Shown piece after piece: positions 55,527 through 64,000 of a DNA stretch of 64,000 bases (position 1 is the stretch's first letter; each line of letters starts with the position of its first letter). The position numbers and the translations under genes were made by a program. This stretch comes from Saprospiraceae bacterium (GTDB lineage Bacteria; Bacteroidota; Bacteroidia; Chitinophagales; Saprospiraceae): contig JADKFX010000001.1 of the NCBI GenBank assembly GCA_016717265.1, positions 3,422,501 to 3,486,500 on the forward strand. Reading direction: 5' to 3'. The notes under the pieces are model-generated. The model had not been told where the DNA came from. It worked only from the letters and a program-made list of their open reading frames with translations, and searched no databases.

Positions 55527-56348
55527 ATGAATTCTTCCATTAAATGTCTACTTCTTTGCATCAGTCTCTTTATTCAGGCTATTTCAGTAAATGCAAATTC
55601 CTGTCTATCTGAAAAATCATTAAACGCTGCCAAACAAAAAGCAGTGCTTGAAAACAAAATTATCATATTGGAATTTACTGCAAAATGGTGTATGCCTTGT
55701 CGGCATATGGAAAAAACAGTATTTGAAAATAGTGCTGTGAAAAAATTCTTAGAACAACATGCTGTTCTATATAAAGTCGATATTGATGAACAAAAGAAAT
55801 TAAAAGAAGAATACAAAATTGAAGTCTTACCGACCACCATTCTGATGAGAGCTTCTGGCAAAATACTTTCTCGCAAAGAAGAATCTTTCAATGCTGAAAG
55901 TTTCATAGCTTGGGTAGAAGGTCATCTGGAATTAAAAACTGCAAAAGAACAAGCTGCAATTCAAAATAAAAATGATTCCATGGATGCGCTCATTACCCTT
56001 GATTTACCGCTTTTAGATGCTGAAGATTTTGAAAATCAAGAACGCGATCTTAATAGTGAAATTCCAGTTCCAGATAGCAAGTCTTTAAACACAAACAATT
56101 CAGAAAATTCTTTTTATATTCAGGCAGGTGTTTTCTCAAATAAAGAAAATGCTGAAAATTTAGCGATCAACTTAATTTCTCATTTCAAACAAGAAATTAA
56201 AATTGCTGAAGAAACAAAGGACAATAAATCTACCTTCAAAGTTAGAATCGGACAATTTGAATCCAATGATGAAGCTGAAGTATTTCTTGAATACCTACTT
56301 AAAAATAATTTTCATGGTGTTGTGAAACAAGATGGAGGCAAACTTTAA
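55527..56348 (+). CDS. exported thioredoxin-like protein fused to a SPOR domain
   Basis: 273 residues. The signal peptide is 1-24. A thioredoxin fold (about 28-135) carries the Cys55-Met-Pro-Cys58 active site in KWCMPCRHMEKTVF and the cis-proline loop VLPTTIL. A charged linker (about 135-190) leads to a SPOR domain (about 193-268: FYIQAGVFSNKENAENLA, FKVRIGQFESNDEAEVFL). SPOR binds denuded peptidoglycan at division sites, so the protein would bring a thiol redox activity to the septum or cell wall. It could reduce or isomerise disulfides there; this is inference. The hutI gene follows 81 bases downstream. Confidence 0.88.
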   Translation: MNSSIKCLLLCISLFIQAISVNANSCLSEKSLNAAKQKAVLENKIIILEFTAKWCMPCRHMEKTVFENSAVKKFLEQHAVLYKVDIDEQKKLKEEYKIEVLPTTILMRASGKILSRKEESFNAESFIAWVEGHLELKTAKEQAAIQNKNDSMDALITLDLPLLDAEDFENQERDLNSEIPVPDSKSLNTNNSENSFYIQAGVFSNKENAENLAINLISHFKQEIKIAEETKDNKSTFKVRIGQFESNDEAEVFLEYLLKNNFHGVVKQDGGKL

Positions 56349-56429
56349 ACAATACCATAAATACCTCATGCTACAATTTATATAATGAAGATTTCTATAG
56401 TTTCAGAATTTTGATTACTCGAAAATAAA

Positions 56430-57674
56430 ATGACCGCTTCCTCTCTTCTCATTAAAAATATAGGGAAACTAATACTTGCTTCTCATACTTCTGTGCCTTT
56501 TAAGAAAGGTAAAGAGTTATCAAACCTTCCACAAATAGAACATGCTTTTTTAGAAATTGAAAATGAAAAAATAAAATCATTTGGTTCTATGGATGAGCTT
56601 CCATCTTGGAAGGGGGAAATCATGGATGCTCAGGGTGGATATATTTTACCTGCTTTTGTTGACTGTCATACACATTTAGTTTTTGCTGATTGGAGAAATC
56701 AGGAATTTGTAGACCGAATTCATGGCTTGACTTATCAGGAAATTTCATCTAAAGGAGGTGGCATATTAAATTCTGCGAAAAAATTAGCTGCCTTGTCTGA
56801 AGATGAATTATATGACCGATCTGCGCAGCGATTAACGCTCGCTATAAAAAAAGGCACTGGTGCCATTGAAATAAAAAGTGGATATGGATTAAATACTGAA
56901 AATGAACTTAAAATATTAAGGGTTATTCAACGATTAAAACAACATTTTCCAATTCCTATAAAAGCAACCTTTTTAGGGGCTCATTCTTTTCCTCTTGAAT
57001 TCAGAGAAGACCATCAAGCTTATATACAGCAGATCATCCATGAAATGCTCCCTGAAATTGAAAAACATAACTTAGCAGATTATTGCGATGTTTTTTGTGA
57101 ACAAAATTTCTACAGTCCGGATGAAACTGATAAGATTCTTGAAGCAGCGACAAAACATGGTTTAAAAGCTAGAATTCATACAAACCAATTTACCCATAGT
57201 GGAGGCATCGATATTGCTTTAAAACATCATGCAGTCAGTGTAGACCATCTAGAAGTTTGTAATGATGACGAAATTCAAAAATTAAAAGATACGAATACGC
57301 ATCCGGTTTTATTACCTGCTGCAGCCTTTTTTATGAATCTTGAGTATCCACCTGCGCGACGTATGATCGACCAAGGACTCGGTGTGATTTTAGCGAGTGA
57401 TTTTAATCCGGGCACATCTCCATCTTCAAATATGTCATTTGTATTAAGTCTGGCCTGTATTAAAATGAGAATGACACCTGAAGAAGCAATTCAGGCAATG
57501 ACAATTAATGCTGCGCACAACCTTGAAATAGCCCAAGAAGTTGGCAGTATTGAATCTGGAAAAATCGCCAACCTAATCCTTACGGGACCCATCCCAGGTA
57601 TTTCTTACCTTCCATATGCTTTTGGCGACTCATGGTTTACCCGGATTTTTATCAGGGGAAACCCTGATTTTTAA
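56430..57674 (+). CDS. hutI: imidazolonepropionase HutI
   Basis: A 414-residue amidohydrolase. The first metal motif is DCHTHLVFADWR. IEIKSGYGLNTENELK is a HutI signature, HTNQFTHSGG and the Asp in ASDFNPGTSPS complete the metal site. The enzyme opens the ring of imidazolone-5-propionate to give N-formimino-L-glutamate in histidine breakdown. hutH, hutU and hutG are not in the window, so the pathway genes are scattered. It shares strand with the thioredoxin-SPOR gene, 81 bases upstream. Confidence 0.95.
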   Translation: MTASSLLIKNIGKLILASHTSVPFKKGKELSNLPQIEHAFLEIENEKIKSFGSMDELPSWKGEIMDAQGGYILPAFVDCHTHLVFADWRNQEFVDRIHGLTYQEISSKGGGILNSAKKLAALSEDELYDRSAQRLTLAIKKGTGAIEIKSGYGLNTENELKILRVIQRLKQHFPIPIKATFLGAHSFPLEFREDHQAYIQQIIHEMLPEIEKHNLADYCDVFCEQNFYSPDETDKILEAATKHGLKARIHTNQFTHSGGIDIALKHHAVSVDHLEVCNDDEIQKLKDTNTHPVLLPAAAFFMNLEYPPARRMIDQGLGVILASDFNPGTSPSSNMSFVLSLACIKMRMTPEEAIQAMTINAAHNLEIAQEVGSIESGKIANLILTGPIPGISYLPYAFGDSWFTRIFIRGNPDF

Positions 57675-57761
57675 GCAAAAAAGCAGAGTTTTAGACGAAA
57701 ATACCAGATCTTACGTTCTTAATACCGACCACCTATCCTAATCATATAATTTTTTTTTTAA

Positions 57762-57769
57762 TATCTTTG
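57762..57769 (+). promoter_or_regulatory. -7 promoter element of the SprB-repeat gene
   Basis: TATCTTTG is a perfect TAnnTTTG match 17 bases before the ATG at 57787. A run of nine T residues at about 57751 precedes it. Confidence 0.5.
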
Positions 57770-57786
57770 TGGTTTAAAACTGGCTT

Positions 57787-60700
57787 GTGATGATTTTTAA
57801 TATACTATGTAGACCCAAATTAGTTTTATACACCCTTGTACTAATTACACTTTTCAGTTCCTTGGCGAGCTCCCAAAAATGTGTTCAATTTGATATTATT
57901 GGCGGAAATGCGCCTAAAGGAGATTGTATTTGGGTGCCTGTTAAAGTCTATAAATTTGATACCGTACTTTCTGTTCAATTTGCATTAGCGTATGATCCAT
58001 TAGTAATAACCCCGATGGATAAATGGACAAATCCTACGCTTGTTGGATTAGACCAAACAAATATTAATTTTGATTCGCTCCGTAAAATTGTTCGTTTTTT
58101 ATGGGCGAATCCAAATGGAAATTGTGCTGGATTAAAAGACGGGGACACCTTACTGATGATAAAATTCAAATTAATCGGTGAGCCAGGAACCTGTACGCCT
58201 GTTACTTTTTTTAATCGGTCCCCTATTGTTAATGAAATCCTTGATTGCAATGCAGATGAGTATTGCTTTGAAGAAATTAATCCGGGAGATAATCAAATTT
58301 GTATTGGTCAACCTACCGATTTATGCGTCATCACTTATACGTGCGGAACCTTTACAAACACAGGCAGTATAACTATTAAACCTTTTGGTGGAATGCCCCC
58401 ATATACTGTAGATAAATTAAGTCTTCCACCCACACAAACAGACATTTTAGCAAATAGTGGTGATTTAGTAGTTTACAATAATTTATTTCCTGGCAATTAT
58501 CAAATTCGGGTTACAGATGCAAATTTAAAAGATACCTTGATAAACATAACTGTTGGCTTAGCAAGTCCAATTGCTGTTTTTCCAAATGGCATAAAAAATC
58601 CTACTTGCGCAAATACATCCGATGGCAGTATAAATATCCGGATTACGGGTGGTTCCGGTTCTTATACTATTGGCTGGAGACCGATCAATTCTTATGGCGT
58701 CACAAATATCACAAAATTACCAGTAGGTACATATACTGTAACTGTGAGAGATACTTTAGGATGTCAGGCTACAGATAGTTTTACATTGTTTGCAGACACT
58801 TTATTTTCTCAAGTAGTCATTGATAAAGATGCTTCCTGTATTAATGATGGAAAAGCAACGGCTCGTGCATGGGGCGGAAATCCTTGTCCGATAACAGGAT
58901 ATTGTTTTTTCTGGAGCCAAAATAGTATCCGAAATAATTGTGATACTGTAAGTATGAATGACAGTTTATCAGGCAACCAATTTGTAATCATTGAAGATTG
59001 TCGAGGTTGTCGGGATACCCAATTTTTTGAAGTTAAATTTTCTGGAAATATCCTGGATTCATTGGTTATTGATTCAATCAATTGTTTCGGTGACAGCGGA
59101 GTCATTCATTCCTTTATAAGTTCGAAAGGAATTTTAAATCTTCCATGTTCATTCCGGTTAACCAATCAAAATAATATGCCAATTTTCGGTGGTCAAAATG
59201 GAGTTGATACTTACAGAAGTCCAAAATTAAGACCTGGTACGTATTATTTGGAGATTACAGATAATGGAGGTTGTAAACGACTTGACACCATCCTACTTAC
59301 CGAACCCACACGCCTTGAAATCATAGAAAACAATATTGACACCACAGAATCTTGTCAACCAGGCCAGGATGCATTTATTGATGTACGTGGTTTTGGAGGC
59401 ACTCCATCCTATAAATTTAATTGGAGCACAACGGATACAACTTCCCGAATTTCAGGATTATCACAGGGTAGTTATACCTTGACTTTATCGGATAGCAAAG
59501 GATGTTTAATCACTAAAACCTATACAGTTACACAACCAAACGGACCTCGAATTGACAGTTTTAAAATTATAAACCCTGGTGCCTGTCCGGGTGATTCAAC
59601 AGGTAGCGTTGAAGTAGTTTTTACTTCCGGATCAGCGCCAATCAATCAATTCAAATGGAATGTTCCAGGAAGTACAGCCATTTTAAATAAGCTTTCTACC
59701 GGATGGTATATTGTCACGATAACAGATGCAAATGGCTGCAGTGCAATAGATTCAGTCGAGCTTAAAGCCACAGGAAATGTTTTTAGAATTTCATCATTTA
59801 ATATAAGAAATCCTCAATGCTATAGAGCAGCTGATGGATTTATCATCATCAATGTGATGGGCAATCAAAGTGCACCTATTTATTCCTGGGATAATAATGT
59901 ACAAAATTCAGTAAATACAAATTTGATAGCCGGTACTTATTGTGTAACCATTACAGATATGGGAGGTTGCCCTCCTATTGACACTTGTTTTGTATTGACA
60001 GAACCCCCAAAAATTGGAATCACTTTAAGCCAGGTTACTGCACCTACATGTTCCACACCCGGAACCTGTGATGGATCTGCTATTGTTAGTTTAAACTGTC
60101 AGGATACTATAAATTCAATTACCTGGTCTTCAAATGAACAAGTCTTTACAAGAATTGACACGGCCTTCCAATTATGTGCCGGACCACAATATGTTATTGC
60201 AACTTGTGGATTCTGTGCTGACACTTTGCTTTTCAATGTTCCAAACGCAGTGCCTATTACCATTGATACTCCATCGTTAGTCTTAACTGCACCAAGATGT
60301 TATAACTCTAATGATGGTCAAATTACAATTAAAGCGAAAGGAGGGACTGGTCCTTACCAGTATTGTTGGATAAATCCTATGATAAATGCTCCAACCATTT
60401 CAAATCTTGGAGATGGAATGTATCATATTAATATTAAAGATCAATTTAATTGTATTTATATAGATTCTATTCGCTTACGTCAACCGGATTCTATTAGAGT
60501 TGATATAATCTTAGGATCGACACTAGATATTACCTGTTCAGGTAAAAATGATGGTCGAATTACAACCGCATGGACAGGTGGAAATAGTGGAAAAGGAATA
60601 TTCAACTGGATACCGAATATTAACCAGGATTCTGTGGCAACAAATTTACCATCTGGAAATTATATACTTCAAGTTACAGATGTAAAAGGATGTACAGGAA

Positions 60701-61521
60701 GTGCAAGTTATACAATCAAAGAACCGTCTCCAATAACATATACACTTACCGCAATCGATACGCCTAAATGTGCTAATGATCAGATTTTATTTTCTGTTTT
60801 ACAGGCATCAGGAGGTAGTGGACCGAATTATAGATTTACTATCAATAACAGTGCTCCCAATGCATTAGCGGAATTAGTACCACTTTTTTCAGGCAATTAT
60901 TCAATTCGGATATATGATAAAAATAATTGTTTTATTGATACTAATATTATAGTCACCAATCCAAATAATTTTCTAAGCCTGGATTTTGGTTTTGATACGG
61001 ATTCTATACAATTAGGCGATAGCCTTTTTCTGGATGGCAAATTAAGTAGTAGTGCAATCATAGATTCCATTATTTGGACTCCAATAAGCACTGTTCGCAA
61101 TCCTCAAAGCACGAGTTCGTATGTAGTTCCAAACCGAAATACAGTTTACATCCTTACTGTAATTGATGAAAACGGATGTGAAGCAACCGATAAAGTCACA
61201 ATTATAGTTCGGAATACAAGAAAATTTTATGCTCCAAATGTTTTTTCACCAAATGGTGACAACATTAATGATTTTTTCACGCTTAGTTTTGGAGCAGGCG
61301 TAAAAGCAATTCGATCATTACAAATTTTTGATCGGTGGGGAAATAAAGTATATTTATTAGAAAATCCGGATGTGAGTGCCGGTTCTATAAATACCTGGAA
61401 TGGTCGATTTGGAAATACTGGAGATTTAATGAATCCCGGTGTATTTGTATACATTATTGACGTTGTATTTCAAGATGGAAACTCCATTATCTATAGGGGG
61501 GATATAAATATATTAAGATAA
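57787..61521 (+). CDS. large SprB-repeat surface protein with cohesin-like N-terminus and T9SS type B domain
   Basis: 1244 residues. The signal peptide is 1-29. A cohesin-like domain (about 30-165) begins VQFDIIGGNAPKGDCIWVPV. About ten SprB-type repeats of roughly 80 residues follow (about 180-1060). Each has C-x(4-6)-DG near its start, GG-S/T-G-x-Y in the middle and G-x-Y-x-V/L-x-V/I-x-D-x-x-G-C near its end. A late Ig-like segment precedes a T9SS type B (CHU_C) domain at about 1155-1244 (FYAPNVFSPNGDNINDFF, LQIFDRWGNKVY, PGVFVYIIDV). SprB is the moving adhesin of gliding Flavobacteria. A role as surface adhesin is likely here; repeat number and length are modest compared with SprB itself. 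Confidence 0.9.
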   Translation: MMIFNILCRPKLVLYTLVLITLFSSLASSQKCVQFDIIGGNAPKGDCIWVPVKVYKFDTVLSVQFALAYDPLVITPMDKWTNPTLVGLDQTNINFDSLRKIVRFLWANPNGNCAGLKDGDTLLMIKFKLIGEPGTCTPVTFFNRSPIVNEILDCNADEYCFEEINPGDNQICIGQPTDLCVITYTCGTFTNTGSITIKPFGGMPPYTVDKLSLPPTQTDILANSGDLVVYNNLFPGNYQIRVTDANLKDTLINITVGLASPIAVFPNGIKNPTCANTSDGSINIRITGGSGSYTIGWRPINSYGVTNITKLPVGTYTVTVRDTLGCQATDSFTLFADTLFSQVVIDKDASCINDGKATARAWGGNPCPITGYCFFWSQNSIRNNCDTVSMNDSLSGNQFVIIEDCRGCRDTQFFEVKFSGNILDSLVIDSINCFGDSGVIHSFISSKGILNLPCSFRLTNQNNMPIFGGQNGVDTYRSPKLRPGTYYLEITDNGGCKRLDTILLTEPTRLEIIENNIDTTESCQPGQDAFIDVRGFGGTPSYKFNWSTTDTTSRISGLSQGSYTLTLSDSKGCLITKTYTVTQPNGPRIDSFKIINPGACPGDSTGSVEVVFTSGSAPINQFKWNVPGSTAILNKLSTGWYIVTITDANGCSAIDSVELKATGNVFRISSFNIRNPQCYRAADGFIIINVMGNQSAPIYSWDNNVQNSVNTNLIAGTYCVTITDMGGCPPIDTCFVLTEPPKIGITLSQVTAPTCSTPGTCDGSAIVSLNCQDTINSITWSSNEQVFTRIDTAFQLCAGPQYVIATCGFCADTLLFNVPNAVPITIDTPSLVLTAPRCYNSNDGQITIKAKGGTGPYQYCWINPMINAPTISNLGDGMYHINIKDQFNCIYIDSIRLRQPDSIRVDIILGSTLDITCSGKNDGRITTAWTGGNSGKGIFNWIPNINQDSVATNLPSGNYILQVTDVKGCTGSASYTIKEPSPITYTLTAIDTPKCANDQILFSVLQASGGSGPNYRFTINNSAPNALAELVPLFSGNYSIRIYDKNNCFIDTNIIVTNPNNFLSLDFGFDTDSIQLGDSLFLDGKLSSSAIIDSIIWTPISTVRNPQSTSSYVVPNRNTVYILTVIDENGCEATDKVTIIVRNTRKFYAPNVFSPNGDNINDFFTLSFGAGVKAIRSLQIFDRWGNKVYLLENPDVSAGSINTWNGRFGNTGDLMNPGVFVYIIDVVFQDGNSIIYRGDINILR

Positions 61522-61550
61522 TTTGCAGGTGACCGTTTGTAACTAAATTT

Positions 61551-62735
61551 TTACTTCATCAGAAAAAAACTGCCTTTAGTTTTGTATTCCTGACCTTTGC
61601 ATGTATAGGCTATTCTATAATAATAAGTTCCAGGCATAAGTTCCTTTCCATTCCAAGTTCCGTCCCAGGTTTCTTTCGGATTTGTAAAACGGGACATAAC
61701 ACTTCCGTTCCGATCCATGATATCAAAATAATTGAGTTGATCAATAATATAATTATTTGATATAAAAAACTTGTCATTCAGTTGATCTTGATTTGGAGTA
61801 AATGCTGTTGGTAATTTTAAATTAGAACAATCAATTTTTGAAGTATCAATCACTTTAATCAATAAACTATCGGTAGCATTACAAAAACCATGGATAGCTC
61901 TAAAAAAATATTTTGTTTGTTGAATTGGACTTGCTATTGGGTTTAATATCATGGCATTAGACAATCCAGAAACAGGTGTCCATTGCACTAGACCCGGACA
62001 ATTGCTCAAAGCTCTAATAGCTACCGATGCGCCTAAGAAAATCAAGGTATCTGATGTCAAAATTTCATCTTGTAAAATTATTTCCGATTTAATTTCAGAA
62101 CTATTCATACTATAATTTGCAAGTATCAATTGATCTAATAATGCCTGAATTCGGGTAACGAAATTACAGGGCGATTGATTGAAACGAATGGGTACATTGT
62201 TATTTAAACGAAGTACAAAATTTTCACTTTGTTCATCTTTTAGTTCTCCATTTATAAATAAACGAAAAAAGCCCAATGTCCGGGTAATAAAAACTTGCTG
62301 CCAACACTTTGAAGGGTCTGCTTTCCCAACCAATTGGACGATTTTATCAAATCCTTGCTGCATCGTACAAACAAAACTTGAGTCACTAGACTGATAGATA
62401 ATATAAAATGAGGTATCTGCATTACAGTTTGTCATTTTAGAAAGGATATCTAAATTTCCAGAGCCGGATTCAATAGCAATTGAAAATCCAAGAGAGAAAT
62501 CGCTATAAAAGAAGGTATCAATTGTATTTGGGAGTGTTAAACTTTGGTTATTAAGCTCTATTGCATCTTGCTCCAGTCCACATTTACAAACAGATGGATT
62601 TTTAGCTAAAATCGCAGCGGTAGCCTGATTTTTCTCCAATAAACTGCAAGAATTAAAGTCAAAGTGCAATTTTTGCCTTTGTTGTCCCATTAGAAATAAG
62701 GGTAAAATAAATAGAAATCCTGTGATTCGCAACAT
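61551..62735 (-). CDS. secreted protein with LamG-like domain and T9SS type B domain
   Basis: A 394-residue protein with a signal peptide (1-17). Residues about 20-215 resemble a concanavalin/LamG domain (LSLGFSIAIESGSGNLDI-like strands, WQQVFITRTLGFFRLFINGELKDEQ). An Ig-like/PKD-like segment follows (about 220-295). The T9SS type B domain covers about 303-394 (LPTAFTPNQDQLNDKFF, FDIMDRNGSVMSR, PGTYYYRIAYTC). It converges with the SprB-repeat gene, with a 29-base gap. Carbohydrate or adhesin binding by the LamG-like part is inference. Confidence 0.82.
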   Translation of the reverse strand: MLRITGFLFILPLFLMGQQRQKLHFDFNSCSLLEKNQATAAILAKNPSVCKCGLEQDAIELNNQSLTLPNTIDTFFYSDFSLGFSIAIESGSGNLDILSKMTNCNADTSFYIIYQSSDSSFVCTMQQGFDKIVQLVGKADPSKCWQQVFITRTLGFFRLFINGELKDEQSENFVLRLNNNVPIRFNQSPCNFVTRIQALLDQLILANYSMNSSEIKSEIILQDEILTSDTLIFLGASVAIRALSNCPGLVQWTPVSGLSNAMILNPIASPIQQTKYFFRAIHGFCNATDSLLIKVIDTSKIDCSNLKLPTAFTPNQDQLNDKFFISNNYIIDQLNYFDIMDRNGSVMSRFTNPKETWDGTWNGKELMPGTYYYRIAYTCKGQEYKTKGSFFLMK

Positions 62736-62742
62736 AGTGCCT

Positions 62743-62750
62743 CAAAATTA
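62743..62750 (-). promoter_or_regulatory. -7 promoter element of the LamG/T9SS gene
   Basis: The minus strand reads TAATTTTG, a perfect TAnnTTTG match seven bases before the ATG at 62735. The leader would be extremely short, or the mRNA leaderless. Confidence 0.4.
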
Positions 62751-62817
62751 GACATTCCCATCAGGATTAAACGATCTTTTTTAGAACGGGTCAAAATCCA
62801 ATACACAAATTTATACT

Positions 62818-62825
62818 TAGCTTTG
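62818..62825 (+). promoter_or_regulatory. -7 promoter element of tatC
   Basis: TAGCTTTG is a perfect TAnnTTTG match 19 bases before the tatC ATG at 62845. No clear -33 box is seen. Confidence 0.5.
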
Positions 62826-62844
62826 TGATCTCTTTATATTGAGC

Positions 62845-63669
62845 ATGCTATCCAAATTTTTTAAAAACAAGGCAGAAAATTCAACGGAAACAGAAATGAG
62901 TTTTCTGGATCATATTGATGCGTTGCGCTCTCATCTCTTCAAATCTGCTGCTTATATAACAATTGCTGCAATCTTTGTATTTACACAAAAGAAGTTTGTC
63001 ATTGATACGGTCATCCTGGGACCCCTGCATCCAGATTTTATAACCTACCGGTTTTTTTGTAATTTATCAGAATTGACCTGTATTAGTCCGAATAACGTTA
63101 AACTGTTTACAAGAGAATTAAGTGAACAATTAATGGTACATCTGCAAGTCAGTTTTTTCATGGGTCTCATATTGGCATTTCCATTAGTTTTTAGAGAATT
63201 TTGGAAATTCGTAAAGCCAGGTCTTTATGATAAAGAAGTAAAAGCAACTTCCGGAGTCATCTTTTGGTGCACAGTATTATTCCTTTTAGGGGTCCTCTTC
63301 GGATATTATGTATTGGCTCCATTTTCAATTGCTTTTTTAGCCTCCTATGCTGTTAGCGATTTGGTAGAAAGCACTGCCACTTTAAGTTCTTATGTTGATG
63401 CCATGACCATGTATACTATGGCTACCGGACTTGTTTTTGAATTGCCTTTAGTGGTTTATTTCCTGGCAAAATTGGGCATTATGGGCCCAGGGTTTATGCG
63501 CACCTACCGGCGACAAGCAATCGTTGCAATCGCAATTATTGCAGCGATTATTACACCTCCTGATGTAACCTCCATGCTTGTCGTTACATTCCCATTGCTT
63601 TTATTATACGAGATCAGTATCCATATTGCCGCCCACAATTATCCAAAAGAAATTGAAACTAATCCATGA
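62845..63669 (+). CDS. tatC: Sec-independent protein translocase TatC
   Basis: The ATG at 62845 gives 274 residues; a TTG two codons upstream adds nothing. Six helices are present. The N-terminal SFLDHIDALRSHLFKS is the TatC signature that contacts twin-arginine signal peptides. FPLVFREFWKFVKPGLYDKE and the conserved Glu in FELPLVVYFLAKLG are further family marks. TatC forms the receptor and translocation core with TatA, exporting folded proteins. tatA is not in the window. The stop overlaps the next start (ATGA). Confidence 0.96.
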   Translation: MLSKFFKNKAENSTETEMSFLDHIDALRSHLFKSAAYITIAAIFVFTQKKFVIDTVILGPLHPDFITYRFFCNLSELTCISPNNVKLFTRELSEQLMVHLQVSFFMGLILAFPLVFREFWKFVKPGLYDKEVKATSGVIFWCTVLFLLGVLFGYYVLAPFSIAFLASYAVSDLVESTATLSSYVDAMTMYTMATGLVFELPLVVYFLAKLGIMGPGFMRTYRRQAIVAIAIIAAIITPPDVTSMLVVTFPLLLLYEISIHIAAHNYPKEIETNP

Positions 63670-64000
63670 TCAGGATTTCATCTTCACTTACACTCGGATT
63701 ATCAATTTTTATACCTGTATTTTGGTATATGTTCTTCGGGTGTTTTACCTTGTTTTTTTTATTCACAAGTGATGAAGATTTACCTTTTAGTAATCCAAAT
63801 TTAATTCGGATAATAATACTGCTATTTTTCGTAGTCTTTGGATTCTTAATTTATCACAGCCTTACAAAACTGAAACGGGTCGAAATGGATCATGATTTCC
63901 TATATGTAACCAATTTTTTTAAAACTATTAAAATACCAATCTCACAAATAAAAAAGGTAAAATCTTTTCCTCTATTTGGATTTATAAGGGTTAAAATTAT
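63666..64000 (+). CDS. two-helix membrane protein, 5' part (runs off the window)
   Basis: An ATG overlapping the tatC stop by four bases opens a frame to the window edge, 111 residues. Two hydrophobic helices (about 10-33 and 47-66) are followed by a basic, beta-rich stretch (FLYVTNFFKTIKIPISQIKKV). That layout resembles small proteins with a PH-like domain after two helices, but no family can be named from this fragment. Translational coupling to tatC suggests co-expression. Confidence 0.7.
   Translation, partial: MIRISSSLTLGLSIFIPVFWYMFFGCFTLFFLFTSDEDLPFSNPNLIRIIILLFFVVFGFLIYHSLTKLKRVEMDHDFLYVTNFFKTIKIPISQIKKVKSFPLFGFIRVKI

Overview
The window is low-GC DNA that codes densely on both strands and reads as a free-living Bacteroidota chromosome, probably from the Saprospiria/Chitinophagia side (the lineage is inferred). 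Direct signs are: secreted proteins with type IX secretion (T9SS) C-terminal sorting domains of both type A and type B; gliding genes gldA-gldF-gldG; a PorG-like DUF6089 protein; an ftsX-DUF3098-truB block; and promoters with the Bacteroidota -7 element TAnnTTTG a short distance upstream of many genes. I saw no rRNA, tRNA, CRISPR array, prophage or insertion sequence.

Layout. 1-1029: a cut-off SAM methyltransferase and an enoyl-CoA hydratase (minus strand). 1197-4818: two T9SS cargo proteins, a choice-of-anchor-B protein and an M23 peptidase. 5003-10821: a minus-strand run with a TIGR02206-type membrane protein, trmD, an FKBP isomerase, an M20 dipeptidase and a prolyl oligopeptidase. 10919-12489: an unrecognised exported coiled-coil protein overlapping miaE. 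12545-17772: a small membrane protein, a PspA-like membrane coiled-coil protein, gpsA, and yidC overlapping a DUF6438 lipoprotein. 17818-18490: a non-coding stretch with a candidate structured minus-strand RNA, followed by typA. 20309-21004: non-coding. 21005-25563: a plus-strand run (MBL hydrolase, SRPBCC protein, SulP transporter, GNAT, Asp/Glu racemase). 25628-27463: a three-gene cassette that looks metal-related.

27522-32707 is the most distinctive region. A response regulator, a histidine kinase and a vanadium-type haloperoxidase form a minus-strand series, and a second, lipoprotein haloperoxidase diverges from it. Between the two promoters lies a phased array of direct repeats with an 11-bp period, as expected for an OmpR-type regulator. 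Both enzymes keep the whole vanadate-binding set. I read this as a self-contained two-component system controlling exported haloperoxidases.

32834-40556 holds envelope and secreted proteins: a MORN-like lipoprotein, a TPR/PD40 scaffold ending in two SPOR-like domains, a large T9SS subtilase, a lipoprotein and a zinc-dependent phospholipase/nuclease-like protein. 40754-47108 carries a DUF4340 protein with gldG, gldF and gldA, then truB, DUF3098 and ftsX. 47587-51428 has a glycosyltransferase, recQ and the PorG-like protein. 51553-57674 has a second subtilase with a large insertion, nitronate monooxygenase, fabH, a thioredoxin-SPOR fusion and hutI. 57787-62735 has a 1244-residue SprB-repeat protein facing a second T9SS type B protein. 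tatC and a cut-off membrane protein close the window. Much of the content thus serves the cell surface: gliding and T9SS machinery or scaffolds, T9SS cargo, and Sec/Tat/YidC membrane functions.
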